Part shown: one piece after another, positions 17,887-25,505 of the stretch | How positions within the stretch are numbered: the first letter of the stretch is position 1 | How the letters are laid out: every line of letters starts with the position of its first letter | Origin: Candidatus Zipacnadum vermilionense | Lineage (GTDB): Bacteria > Armatimonadota > Zipacnadia > Zipacnadales > Zipacnadaceae | Length of the DNA stretch: 48,531 bases | Reading direction: 5' to 3' | Assembly (NCBI GenBank): GCA_029821755.1 | Contig: JALGSV010000027.1 | Span: 1-48,531, forward strand | The notes under the pieces: model-generated | What the model was told of the DNA's origin: nothing | Seen by the model: only the letters and a program-made list of their open reading frames with translations | Databases searched by the model: none | Made by a program: the position numbers and the translations under genes

Positions 17887-20208
17887 TTGCCAGAAGCAGC
17901 ATCGGGTTTCCATCTTGCGAGCAGTGACTGGTACCTGCTCTATATCGTTCTGGCCTGTGGGGTGGTCGGGATCATCGCGGCCCTCTACTGGCGGGCCAGG
18001 GTCCTGGAGACGGACCAAGGCACCGAGGAGATGCAGCGCGTCTCGGGCCAGATCCGGGAGGGGGCGTACGCCTACCTCAACCGGCAATTCAAGACGATCC
18101 TGGTGATGGTCGCCATCCTGGTCCTCCTGCTACTGCTGACCGTCATCGGGCAGACATGGCAGATTGGGGTGGGGCGCATCGTCGCCTTCATGCTAGGAGC
18201 CTTGTTCTCCGGCCTCACCGGCTACATAGGCATGACCCTGGCGGTGCGCGGCAACGTGCGCTGCACCCAGGCCGCGCGCACCAGCCTGGCCCAGGCCCTA
18301 TTTGTCGCGTTTCGCGCCGGGTCGGTCACCGGCATGTTCACGGTTAGTCTCGGTCTGATCGGGGCGGCCGTGATCTTCATGATCTACCGCGAACAGGCCA
18401 CCGAGGTACTGCTGGGCTTCGGCTTTGGCGGCTCCCTGCTGGCCCTGTTCATGCGGGTCGGCGGCGGCATCTACACCAAAGCCGCCGACGTGGGCGCCGA
18501 CCTGGTGGGCAAGGTCGAGGCCGGCATCCCCGAGGACGACCCCCGCAACGCCGCGGTCATCGCCGACAACGTGGGCGACAACGTGGGCGACTGCGCCGGG
18601 ATGGCCGCCGACATCTTCGAGTCCTACGAGGTGACGCTGGTCGCCTCCATGATTCTGGCCCTGGCCCACGTCAAGGAGCAGCCGGCGATGGCCCTAGCGT
18701 GGATCATGTTCCCGCTTCTGGTCCGCGGCGTCGGCGTGCTGACCTCCATTATCGGCATCGCCCTGGTGCGGATGCGCAGCGACCAGGACTCGGTCCTGGG
18801 CTCCATCACCCGGGGCTTCGTGTGGTCGGCAGTGTTCTCGGCCATCGGCTTCTTCCTGCTGACCAAGTTCTATGTCGCCAAGTACGATCCCCAGCACTGG
18901 GGCATGTTGTTCTGGGCCACGATTACCGGCTTGCTGCTGGCGATCGCCATCTACAAGCTGACCGAGTACTACACCTCGCACCAGTACAGCCCCGTTAAGA
19001 CCATCGCCAAGGCCTCGCAGACCGGACCGGCCACGACCATCCTGATGGGCATCGCCGAGGGTCTCGAGGGCGCGGTGTGGGCCGTACTGGCGATCTGTGC
19101 CGCTATCTACGCCGCGATCCTGATCTTCAGCGGCGACCCGACCCCGATCAATATCCTCTACGCCGTCTCCCTGACCGGTCTGGGGATGCTGACCACCACC
19201 GGCGTGATCATCTCCATGGACACCTTCGGGCCCATCGCCGATAACGCGCAGGGCATCACCGAGATGGCCCACGTCAGCGAGGCCAGCGACAACGTGGCGG
19301 AGCTCGATTCAGTGGGCAACACCACCAAGGCCGCGACCAAGGGTATCGCTATCGCCTCAGCGGTGATCGCCGCCCTGGCGCTGTTCGGGTCCTTCCTGTC
19401 CAAAGTCGCAGCCCCCGGGGCCGGTGAGACCGTGAGTGCCGCGGCCCTCAACGACCCCCTCAACTGGCTGCGGCTCAATGAGCCGACCGTCTTCATCGGC
19501 CTGCTGATCGGCGGGGCCATGCCCTTCCTGTTCAGCAGCATGACTATCCGCGCCGTCAGCCGCACGGCTTTCTACATCATCAACGAGGTGCGGCGGCAGT
19601 TCCGCGAGATCCCGGGCCTGATGGAGGGCACAGCTATGCCCGAGTCAGCCAAGGTCGTGGATATCTGCACCGCTTCCGCGCTGCGCGAGCTGGTCGCCCC
19701 TGGCATCCTGGCCATTCTCTCGCCGATCGTGATCGGCTGCTGGCTGGGCTGGTGGGGACTGGGCGGCTTCCTGGCGGGGATCATCGTCGTCGGGCAACTG
19801 CTCGCGGTGTTCATGTGCGACGCGGGTGGCGCCTGGGACAACGCCAAGAAGTCCATTGAGGACGGCCTGTATGGCGGCAAGGGCAGCGATGCTCACAAGG
19901 CCGGTGTAGTCGGCGATACCGTGGGCGACCCGCTCAAGGATACCGCCGGCCCGGCGCTCAACCCGCTGCTTAAGGTCATGAACCTGGTCGCACTCTTGTT
20001 CACGCCGATGATCGTGACCTACGCCGGCGCCACGGGCATCGCCAAGGGCGCCGAGATCAGCCAGATAGGCAAGAGCCCCGCGCTGATGGCCATTGGGGGG
20101 CTGGTCCTGGCCGCGATCATCGCCATTGCGTTCATCATGGGCAAGAGGGAGACCGCGGCCGTCAAGGAAGTGGAGGCGCGGTTGGAGGTCGCCGACGGCT
20201 CCGAGTAA
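17887..20208 (+). CDS. hppA: Membrane-bound ion-translocating pyrophosphatase (probably K+-independent, H+)
   Basis: 773 residues with about sixteen helices. It hydrolyses cytoplasmic pyrophosphate and pumps ions across the inner membrane. The substrate site is visible in DVGADLVGKVEAGIPEDDPRN (split by the DxxxDLVGK motif), then DNVGDNVGDCAGMAADIFESYE, and at the C-terminal end DAGGAWDNAKKSIEDG and GDTVGDPLKDTAGPALNPL. In the GNTTKAATKG motif, Lys481 and Thr484 are the residues that mark K+-independent enzymes (K+-dependent ones have Ala at both); H+ rather than Na+ transport follows from that class. The TTG start at 17887 is supported by GAGGAGGAG at 17872-17880. A terminator follows. Confidence 0.96.
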   Translation: MPEAASGFHLASSDWYLLYIVLACGVVGIIAALYWRARVLETDQGTEEMQRVSGQIREGAYAYLNRQFKTILVMVAILVLLLLLTVIGQTWQIGVGRIVAFMLGALFSGLTGYIGMTLAVRGNVRCTQAARTSLAQALFVAFRAGSVTGMFTVSLGLIGAAVIFMIYREQATEVLLGFGFGGSLLALFMRVGGGIYTKAADVGADLVGKVEAGIPEDDPRNAAVIADNVGDNVGDCAGMAADIFESYEVTLVASMILALAHVKEQPAMALAWIMFPLLVRGVGVLTSIIGIALVRMRSDQDSVLGSITRGFVWSAVFSAIGFFLLTKFYVAKYDPQHWGMLFWATITGLLLAIAIYKLTEYYTSHQYSPVKTIAKASQTGPATTILMGIAEGLEGAVWAVLAICAAIYAAILIFSGDPTPINILYAVSLTGLGMLTTTGVIISMDTFGPIADNAQGITEMAHVSEASDNVAELDSVGNTTKAATKGIAIASAVIAALALFGSFLSKVAAPGAGETVSAAALNDPLNWLRLNEPTVFIGLLIGGAMPFLFSSMTIRAVSRTAFYIINEVRRQFREIPGLMEGTAMPESAKVVDICTASALRELVAPGILAILSPIVIGCWLGWWGLGGFLAGIIVVGQLLAVFMCDAGGAWDNAKKSIEDGLYGGKGSDAHKAGVVGDTVGDPLKDTAGPALNPLLKVMNLVALLFTPMIVTYAGATGIAKGAEISQIGKSPALMAIGGLVLAAIIAIAFIMGKRETAAVKEVEARLEVADGSE

Positions 20209-20235
20209 AGCCTGCGCCCGGAAGAACAGTACCCC

Positions 20236-20267
20236 GCGGGGGCCGACCACCTGTCGGCCCCCGCTTT
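20236..20267 (+). terminator. Rho-independent terminator after hppA
   Basis: A perfect 12-bp stem, GCGGGGGCCGAC (20236-20247) with GTCGGCCCCCGC (20253-20264), encloses a five-base loop and is followed by TTT and a pyrimidine-rich stretch. It ends the rpiB-to-hppA run. Confidence 0.8.
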
Positions 20268-20315
20268 GCCTTGCCCCTCAACCCCCCTCGCTGCCCCGCC
20301 GATATACCCTTCGAG

Positions 20316-21101
20316 ATGCGCCATCTACTCTTGGTGGAGGATGACCACACACTGGCCGACTGTGCGCGGCGGTACCTGGAGGCGGCGGGGCACGGGGTCA
20401 GCCTAGCGTTGGATGCGGCGACCGCGTACCGACTTCTGGCCGGTCGGCGCTTCGACATGGTGATACTGGACCTGATGCTGCCGGACGGGGAGGGGCTGGA
20501 CCTGTGCCGGGAGATACGCGCCGACGGGCGGCTGCCGGTGCTGGTGACCTCTGCGCGGGGCGACGGCGCCGACCGCATGCTAGCGCTGGAGGCCGGGGCC
20601 GATATGTATCTACCGAAGCCCTTCGACCTGGAGGAACTAGCCGCCCGCGTAGTGGCGTGTCTGCGGCGGGGGGGAGCCGAAGGGGAGGAGGCAACGACCT
20701 GTGGCGACCTGCGCATGGACCCGGCCGCCCGGCTGGCGACTGTAGCCGGGCGGGAGCTGGCGCTCACGCCCAAAGAGTTCGAGCTGCTAGCCGCTCTGGC
20801 CGCAGCCGCCGGGCAGATCAAGCCGGGCAAGCAGTTGTTGTGGGAAGTCTGGGGCTACGCGGAGGGCATCCGCACCCGCACGCTGGACGTACATATCGCC
20901 CGCCTACGCCGGAAGCTGGCCGAGGCTGGGGCGTGGGAGTGCCGGATCGTGACCAAGGCGGGGGTGGGGTACGGAGTGGAAAGACACGAGACGCGAGTCA
21001 CGAGTCGCGAGTGGGGAGGGGACGGAGTCGGGCCACTTGAAGAAAGTGACGCGATCAGCGCCGAATGCGCTCCAGGGCAAGGCGTCCAAGCGAGGCGCTA
21101 G
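20316..21101 (+). CDS. OmpR-family response regulator with repeat-derived C-terminal tail
   Basis: 261 residues from ATG 20316. The receiver domain (1-115) has the acidic pair Asp9-Asp10, the phosphate acceptor Asp52 in MVILDLMLPD, Thr78 and Lys101 in LPKPFD. The winged-helix DNA-binding domain (about 127-222) has LTPKEFELLAALAAAAG, the recognition helix TLDVHIARLRRKLAEAG and the final GVGYGVE hairpin. This is where OmpR proteins normally stop. The last 39 residues are encoded by a heptamer-repeat unit and following sequence, so the original stop was probably lost. The partner kinase is not adjacent; the soluble kinase at 10763 is a candidate only because both are orphans on the same strand. 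Confidence 0.9.
   Translation: MRHLLLVEDDHTLADCARRYLEAAGHGVSLALDAATAYRLLAGRRFDMVILDLMLPDGEGLDLCREIRADGRLPVLVTSARGDGADRMLALEAGADMYLPKPFDLEELAARVVACLRRGGAEGEEATTCGDLRMDPAARLATVAGRELALTPKEFELLAALAAAAGQIKPGKQLLWEVWGYAEGIRTRTLDVHIARLRRKLAEAGAWECRIVTKAGVGYGVERHETRVTSREWGGDGVGPLEESDAISAECAPGQGVQARR
20983..21021 (+). repeat. Heptamer-repeat unit (GCGAGTC type), at the response regulator 3' end
   Basis: Degenerate copies of GCGAGTC run into a G-rich GGGGAGGGG tail. The unit lies in frame in the response regulator gene just after the codons for the conserved end of the DNA-binding domain and encodes part of its extra tail. Its inverted partner is at 21125-21165. Confidence 0.75.
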
Positions 21102-21124
21102 CGGTAACCGACCGCAAGATTCTA

Positions 21125-21165
21125 CACTCGCGACTCGCGACTCGCGACTCGCGACTTCCCCTCAC
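21125..21165 (-). repeat. Heptamer-repeat unit (GCGAGTC type), at the MBL gene stop codon
   Basis: Read on the minus strand, the unit begins at the TGA stop of the MBL gene: TGAGGGGAA is followed by four to five copies of GTCGCGA. It is inverted relative to the unit at 20983-21021. The two could pair in RNA to form a long hairpin between the convergent genes. Confidence 0.8.
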
Positions 21166-22562
21166 ACCTCGTCCCGCTCGCCCTGCGCGGGGACCACTAC
21201 CCGGTCGCCCAGAAGGTCCTGCAACAGCCCCTGGAGGGTTCGTAGGGAATCATCCTCGCCGTGTACCAGGAAGACCTGGCCGGTCGGACCGGCAACCTGC
21301 TCACCCCAGTGAACTAGGCCCGTCTGGTCGGCGTGGGCGGAGAAGCCCCCCAGGTGGACCACATCACACAGCACGGGGTGGACCGTCCCGAACAGTTCCA
21401 CCTCTTGGGCGCCGTCGACAATGTCCCGCCCCAGCGTGTCCTCAGCCTGGTAGCCTACGAAGAGCAGCGTGTCCTTAGGGTGCTCCAGGTGGTGGTGCAG
21501 ATGGTGGCGGATGCGCCCGCCGGTGCACATGCCACTGGCCGACAGGACGATGAAAGGCTCTTCCATGTCGTTGAGCGGCAGCGAATCGCGCATGGCGCGC
21601 AGGTAGTGCAGGCCGGGGAAGTCGAAGGGGCTGTCGCCGCGCTGGATAGCCTCTTGGATCTCCTCGTCGAAGATCTCAGTGTGCTGGCGGAAGACCTCGG
21701 TGGCTCGGAGGGCCATGGGACTGTCCGCGAAGATGGGAGCCGCGGGCAGTTCGTGGCGGCGCTCCGGGTCGCACAGGCAGTAGAGCACGTCCTGGGTGCG
21801 CCCGAGGGCAAAGGCAGGGATGATGACGTGCCCGCCCCGCTCCAGGGTTGTGCGGATGACGCTCAGGAATTTCTCCAGCGTCTCGTCCCACGGGTCGTGG
21901 AGGCGACCGCCATAGGTGCTCTCCAGAATGGCCACGTCAGCCGGTTCAGGCATCTGGGGGTCGCGGATGATGGGCCGACCATGCCGGCCCAGATCGCCGG
22001 AGAAGACCACCCGCCGGGTCTTGCCGTTCTCCGGGATCCACAGCTCCACTGAGGACGACCCCAGAATGTGCCCGGCGTCGAGGAAGCGGACCTGCACCTC
22101 CCCGGTGAGGGTGTACTTGGTGCCGTACTGGCAGGGGACGACCAACTGCAGGGAGCCCTGGGCCTCGCGGGAGGTATAGAGCGGTCCGGGGGGCTCGGGG
22201 CCTTCCTCACCCCGCCGTTTCCAGCGCTTGAGTTCCCAGCGGGCGTCCTCCTGCTGGATGGAGGCGCTATCGGTCCAGATCACGGCGACCAGGTCGCCGG
22301 TAGCGGCAGTGCAGTAGATGGACCCGCGGAAGCCCTCCCGGTAGAGTCGCGGCACTAGGCCACAGTGGTCCAGGTGGGCATGGGTGAGGATGATGAAGTC
22401 CAGGGAGGCCGGATCGTAGGACAACTCCCGGCGGTTAATCTCATCCCGGTCATCGCGCCCCTGGAAGAGGCCGCACTCCACCAGGAAGCGGGCCGACTCC
22501 GTCTCCACCAGGTACTGCGAACCGGTGACGCACTGGGCGCCACCCTCAAAGGTGATATGCAT
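21162..22562 (-). CDS. Beta-CASP metallo-beta-lactamase fold protein (Ysh1/RNA exonuclease-like)
   Basis: 466 residues, typical of the bacterial COG1236-type MBL/beta-CASP proteins thought to process RNA. The zinc motif THAHLDHCG gives His61, His63, Asp65 and His66. Later ligands sit in LDAGHILGSSSVEL and VVFSGDLGRHGRPI (motif 4 Asp). The beta-CASP insertion starts about residue 240 with VIIPAFALGRTQDVL and contains FADSPMAL and IVLSASGMCTGGRI. The C-terminal motif is LGGFSAHADQTGL, with QVFLVHGE after it. The start has GAGGAA upstream. An exonuclease or endonuclease role on RNA is inferred from the family. The stop codon is the first triplet of a heptamer-repeat unit. Confidence 0.9.
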   Translation of the reverse strand: MHITFEGGAQCVTGSQYLVETESARFLVECGLFQGRDDRDEINRRELSYDPASLDFIILTHAHLDHCGLVPRLYREGFRGSIYCTAATGDLVAVIWTDSASIQQEDARWELKRWKRRGEEGPEPPGPLYTSREAQGSLQLVVPCQYGTKYTLTGEVQVRFLDAGHILGSSSVELWIPENGKTRRVVFSGDLGRHGRPIIRDPQMPEPADVAILESTYGGRLHDPWDETLEKFLSVIRTTLERGGHVIIPAFALGRTQDVLYCLCDPERRHELPAAPIFADSPMALRATEVFRQHTEIFDEEIQEAIQRGDSPFDFPGLHYLRAMRDSLPLNDMEEPFIVLSASGMCTGGRIRHHLHHHLEHPKDTLLFVGYQAEDTLGRDIVDGAQEVELFGTVHPVLCDVVHLGGFSAHADQTGLVHWGEQVAGPTGQVFLVHGEDDSLRTLQGLLQDLLGDRVVVPAQGERDEV

Positions 22563-22591
22563 GAAGGAATTCCTCGATGTCTAGGTCTGAT

Positions 22592-22640
22592 GGGGGGGGG
22601 AGGGGAATTGATGATTGACAATTGATGATTGATGAATAGG
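22592..22640 (+). repeat. Heptamer-repeat unit (ATTGATG type), left arm
   Basis: A run of G with one A, then GGGGAA and repeated ATTGATG-type heptamers. It lies between the MBL start and the next minus-strand gene and is an inverted partner of 22672-22724. Confidence 0.75.
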
Positions 22641-22671
22641 AGAGGGAGACAGAGACCAAGGGGACCCGTCT

Positions 22672-22724
22672 CCCTTCCCCAATCATCATTCATCGATTAT
22701 AGGTCATCAATTCCCCCCTCACCC
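22672..22724 (-). repeat. Heptamer-repeat unit (ATTGATG type), at a stop codon
   Basis: On the minus strand the unit starts at the TGA stop of the LOG-like gene (22719-22721): TGAGGGGGGAA is followed by degenerate ATTGATG heptamers and a GGGGAAGGG end. With the unit at 22592-22640 it forms an imperfect inverted repeat in the mRNA between two minus-strand genes. Confidence 0.75.
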
Positions 22725-23297
22725 GTCCGCCTCGGGCGGCAGGTGGGCAGTGCCGGCCTCCATGCGCCGCTGGAAAGCCTCCAGCAGGCGCTGGATGAGG
22801 ACCTCCGGGTCCCGCTCGTAGATGATCTCGGCGCGGGTGGACTTGTTGATGATGCGGACCACCTCTTGCAGGTGGTCCGCGATGCCGCCGGTGCCCTCCA
22901 GGATTCCAATCAGCTTGCCCTCGTCGTAGGCGATGGCGAACTCGCCCAGCGTTCCGGAGCGCCCCCCTACGATGACGACGACATCGCAGGAGCGGATGTT
23001 GGTGATCTCACGCCCCATCAGGCCGGAGCCGGTGTAGATGATGGCGTCGTACTCCTGGTGGGGAGAGTGGTAGCGAACGATGTGCTCGTCGAGGGAGAGA
23101 GCGGGGGAGACGCCGATGACCAGGCCGCCCTCGCTATTGGCCCCCAGGACTGCCTCGTGGGGCAGGCCGGGACAGGCGCCGGTAAGCAGGACGCAGTCAT
23201 GTTGGGCAATGCACTGGCCCAGGCGGTAGCAGTCGTGAAGCACCTCGGCCTTCAGGACCCCACCGGCGGATCCCATGACACCAATCTGGGTACGCAT
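22719..23297 (-). CDS. LOG/lysine decarboxylase-like Rossmann protein (TIGR00725-type)
   Basis: 192 residues. The fold is that of the LOG/MoCo-carrier family of nucleotide-binding proteins: MRTQIGVMGSAGG at the start, LLTGACPGLPHEAVLGA at about 38-54 and VVVIVGGRSGTLGEFAIAYDEGKLIG at about 107-132. The last matches the PGGxGTxxE phosphoribose-binding motif in loose form (GGRSGTLGE). LOG proteins release cytokinin-like bases from nucleoside monophosphates, but many bacterial members of this subgroup have no proven activity. The ATG has AGGAG ten bases upstream. The gene ends in a heptamer-repeat unit and is followed by the MBL gene on the same strand. Confidence 0.8.
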   Translation of the reverse strand: MRTQIGVMGSAGGVLKAEVLHDCYRLGQCIAQHDCVLLTGACPGLPHEAVLGANSEGGLVIGVSPALSLDEHIVRYHSPHQEYDAIIYTGSGLMGREITNIRSCDVVVIVGGRSGTLGEFAIAYDEGKLIGILEGTGGIADHLQEVVRIINKSTRAEIIYERDPEVLIQRLLEAFQRRMEAGTAHLPPEADG

Positions 23298-23367
23298 CGG
23301 GTACTACTCCTGACCGCGGTGAGAGGGGCGGCTCTTTCTCTGCCCCGACCGCTAGCGGTAGGCAAAC

Positions 23368-23400
23368 GGCGGGCCGCGGCTAACCAGCCGCCGGCCCGCC
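23368..23400 (-). terminator. Terminator of the cold-shock gene
   Basis: GGCGGGCCGCGGCT (23368-23381) pairs with AGCCGCCGGCCCGCC (23386-23400) with a single bulged base and a four-base loop. Read on the minus strand it lies 85 bases after the cold-shock stop and is followed by GTTTGCC. Confidence 0.65.
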
Positions 23401-23485
23401 TGGGGGTTATCGTCAGCACTGCACCCACGCTCCAAGGGGAACGCGCGGGTGAAGGGTCTGCGCAGCTTAGCCGTAGCTCAGTGGC

Positions 23486-23722
23486 TTACCAGGTGGCTTC
23501 GGTAGCTTCCTGGGCAGCAGCAGCGGTTACTACGACGTTGGACGCACGGGGACCCTTAGCGTCCTCCTCAATATCGAAGTCTACCGCGGAACCCTCGGCC
23601 AGGGATCGATAGCCTTCCCCGACGATCGCGGAATAGTGCACGAAGACGTCCTCCCCGTCGTCTCTCTCGATGAAGCCATAGCCCTTCGCGTCATTGAACC
23701 ATTTGACCTTACCGGTCGCCAT
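23486..23722 (-). CDS. Cold-shock protein (CspA family)
   Basis: 78 residues from the ATG at 23722, which has GGAGGT nine bases upstream; the frame is open further 5' but that part has no family match and contains the promoter. A single cold-shock domain binds single-stranded RNA and DNA. RNP1 is KGYGFI and RNP2 is VFVHY, and GKVKWFND opens the domain. The last dozen residues (rich in Ala, Glu and Thr) extend past the usual 66-70. It should melt RNA structure or act as an RNA chaperone. The gene has its own promoter, a leader of about 114 bases and its own terminator, so it is a single-gene transcript. Confidence 0.95.
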   Translation of the reverse strand: MATGKVKWFNDAKGYGFIERDDGEDVFVHYSAIVGEGYRSLAEGSAVDFDIEEDAKGPRASNVVVTAAAAQEATEATW

Positions 23723-23842
23723 CTGACACAGACCTCCATCTGAATGATGCCTGCCAAGCCGCCGGACCAAACGCTCGCGCACTACGCTCCCAGATCTAGC
23801 AACTGCTTTGACACGGCTGTGGGCAGCGGCCCACTGGCGGCG

Positions 23843-23871
23843 ATTATACGAGAAACGCATGGTTTCTGCAA
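23843..23871 (-). promoter_or_regulatory. Sigma-70 promoter of the cold-shock gene
   Basis: On the minus strand, TTGCAG (23866-23871) and a perfect TATAAT (23843-23848) are spaced 17 bases. Transcription should start near 23836, giving a 5' leader of about 114 bases before the ATG. Long structured leaders are typical of cold-regulated csp genes. This promoter takes up part of the 317-base gap between the cold-shock gene and the dehydrogenase gene. Confidence 0.75.
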
Positions 23872-23947
23872 CCATCTGCCGCGACTAATGTGCGATTCCC
23901 GCTGGTACGGGCTCCAGGAAGCGGGCGGCGCTCGGGTCTGAAGGACA

Positions 23948-23956
23948 TGGTATACT
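23948..23956 (+). promoter_or_regulatory. Extended -10 promoter of the dehydrogenase gene
   Basis: TGGTATACT is an extended -10 element (TGn plus TATACT at 23951-23956). No good -35 is seen, as is usual for this type. The start would be near 23963, about 77 bases before the GTG at 24040. Confidence 0.5.
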
Positions 23957-24039
23957 GGTAAGGGTTCCCGCCGAAAACAGCTCCGGCCCGGAACCTCCTA
24001 CTACTCTACGGTCGTTTACGCATACGGGAGGCGAACTCA

Positions 24040-25209
24040 GTGATCGGCGATCTCTCCACTTTACGGCTGGACTTTCCGGACACTCCGGTAGGAATATTCA
24101 GCGCCGCGTGCGCCCTACGCCGTCTCCCCGAGTTGCTGGACGAGCTGGGCCTGGAGCGCCCCTTGCTGGTCTGCGGGCCGCACGTCCGCCGCCTGGCACC
24201 GGTCATCGGGCTGGTGGAAGCTGGGTTGTTCGCCACGGTGTATGACGAGGTGGAGCCCGACCCCTCGGACACCACCGTAGCCCGCGCGGGAGAGCTAGCG
24301 CGCGAGACAGGGGCGGACGGTCTGGTGGCTATCGGCGGCGGGTCCAGTCTGGACGCGGCCAAGGCGGTCGCGGCGGAGGCAGTCGAACCAGGCTGGATAG
24401 TCGACCGCGACCAGCCCGGCTTGCCTACCGAGGTGCCCGAAGGGGTCCTGCCGCTGGTGGCCGTACCCACTACCGCGGGGACCGGCTCCGAGGTCACCCC
24501 CTTCTCGGTCATCACCTTCGCCGCCACGCGCCGCAAGCTGGTGCTCAACCACCCGGCGCTCCTGCCCCGAGCCGCCCTGTTAGACCCCACCCTCCTGGCC
24601 ACCGCTCCCCGCGAGGCGCGGGTGGCCGCGGGCATGGACGCCCTCACCCACGCCGTGGAATCATACCTGAGCAAGCAGGCGACTGAGGAGACCCGAGCGC
24701 GCGCCGGGGAGGCGGTGGCCGGGGTGGCGGCGCACCTGCCAGGCGCGGCGGCCCAGCCGCCGGCGGAGGAAGACCTGGGCGGGATGCAGCTCGCTGCCCT
24801 GGTGGCGGGGCTGGCTTTCTCCCGGACGCGCCTGGGGATCGTACACGCTCTGGCCCTCCCGCTGTCGGCCCTGTTCGGCGTGCCGCACGGGGTGGCCAAC
24901 GCCATCTTGCTGTCGCACGGGATGGCCTTCAATCTCCCGGTCGCGTCTGCCGATTTCGGAAACCTGGCCCGCGCTTTGTCCGTCCAATCTAGTGGAGGAC
25001 AAGAAAGTCTTGCCCCGGAAGCGGCGGTGAGCGCGGTGGAGGAGCTGGCGCGTCAGATTGGCGCGCCCGCCCGTATGCGCGACGTGGGAGTAGACCGAGA
25101 GGCCATCCCGCGGATGGCCCAGGACGCCGCCCGCAGCCCGCATCTGGTCGTCAATCCGCGCGAGGTGGAGGCGGGGGATGTGGTGCGCATATATGAGGAG
25201 GCGTGGTAG
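24040..25209 (+). CDS. Iron-containing alcohol dehydrogenase family protein
   Basis: 389 residues, the usual length. These enzymes oxidise alcohols or reduce aldehydes with NAD(P) in the cytoplasm. The dinucleotide site is AIGGGSSLDAAKA (about 97-109), followed by PTTAGTGSEVTPFSV at about 146-160. Metal ligands are expected in the MDALTHAVE stretch (Asp and His near 200) and in GIVHALALPLSALFGVPHGVANA (two His near 270-290). The catalytic metal may be Fe2+ or Zn2+. The GTG start is supported by GGGAGG at 24026-24031. The last part (about 310-340) is less conserved. No neighbour points to a specific substrate. Confidence 0.9.
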   Translation: MIGDLSTLRLDFPDTPVGIFSAACALRRLPELLDELGLERPLLVCGPHVRRLAPVIGLVEAGLFATVYDEVEPDPSDTTVARAGELARETGADGLVAIGGGSSLDAAKAVAAEAVEPGWIVDRDQPGLPTEVPEGVLPLVAVPTTAGTGSEVTPFSVITFAATRRKLVLNHPALLPRAALLDPTLLATAPREARVAAGMDALTHAVESYLSKQATEETRARAGEAVAGVAAHLPGAAAQPPAEEDLGGMQLAALVAGLAFSRTRLGIVHALALPLSALFGVPHGVANAILLSHGMAFNLPVASADFGNLARALSVQSSGGQESLAPEAAVSAVEELARQIGAPARMRDVGVDREAIPRMAQDAARSPHLVVNPREVEAGDVVRIYEEAW

Positions 25210-25224
25210 GCGGGGGAACCCACC

Positions 25225-25436
25225 CCCCTGCCCCCCGACATGCGTTAACTTAAGCGTTCCTGCGGCCTTTTGGGGACCTTTTGTCAGGCTATCGACAGCA
25301 AACGCCAGCCGCGTGAGTGCGGGCATGCGCCTGATTTGCGCCATATCTCGGAGTCGGTCGTGACGGGGACGAGCCGCATCAGGCGCGAAAAACTGCTGAA
25401 AAACCGCTTAAGTTAACGCATATGCCCCTGCCCCCC
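25225..25436. mobile_element. MITE-like element: 188 bp with 17-bp inverted ends and 12-bp direct repeats
   Basis: ATGCGTTAACTTAAGCG at 25240-25256 is a perfect inverted copy of 25405-25421. Three bases outside each end, CCCCTGCCCCCC occurs as a direct repeat (25225-25236 and 25425-25436), exactly 200 bases apart. The element proper is thus 25237-25424. Inside, GCGCCTGAT (25327-25335) and ATCAGGCGC (25378-25386) form a second inverted repeat. It has no significant ORF. The terminal AT-rich motif contrasts with the GC-rich surroundings. It looks like a non-autonomous transposable element with a target duplication, though the direct repeat is C-rich and could be coincidental. It fills most of the gap between the dehydrogenase and the lipoprotein gene. 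Confidence 0.6.
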
Positions 25437-25505
25437 TCCCTGATAGGGAGCGCTCGACCTGCGCCTGAACGATCAGTGATTAGCCGCGAATGTGAAAGGA
25501 GAACA

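Noticed and set aside
20983-21165. Possible CRISPR array at the GCGAGTC repeats
   Set aside because: The repeats are seven bases in direct tandem without spacers, and no cas gene is near.
22629-23612. Plus-strand frame of 327 codons opposite the LOG-like gene
   Set aside because: Runs across a repeat unit and two stop regions of real minus-strand genes; no motif.
23723-23875. Longer start for the cold-shock protein
   Set aside because: The added 51 residues have no family match, and the region contains the promoter and leader.
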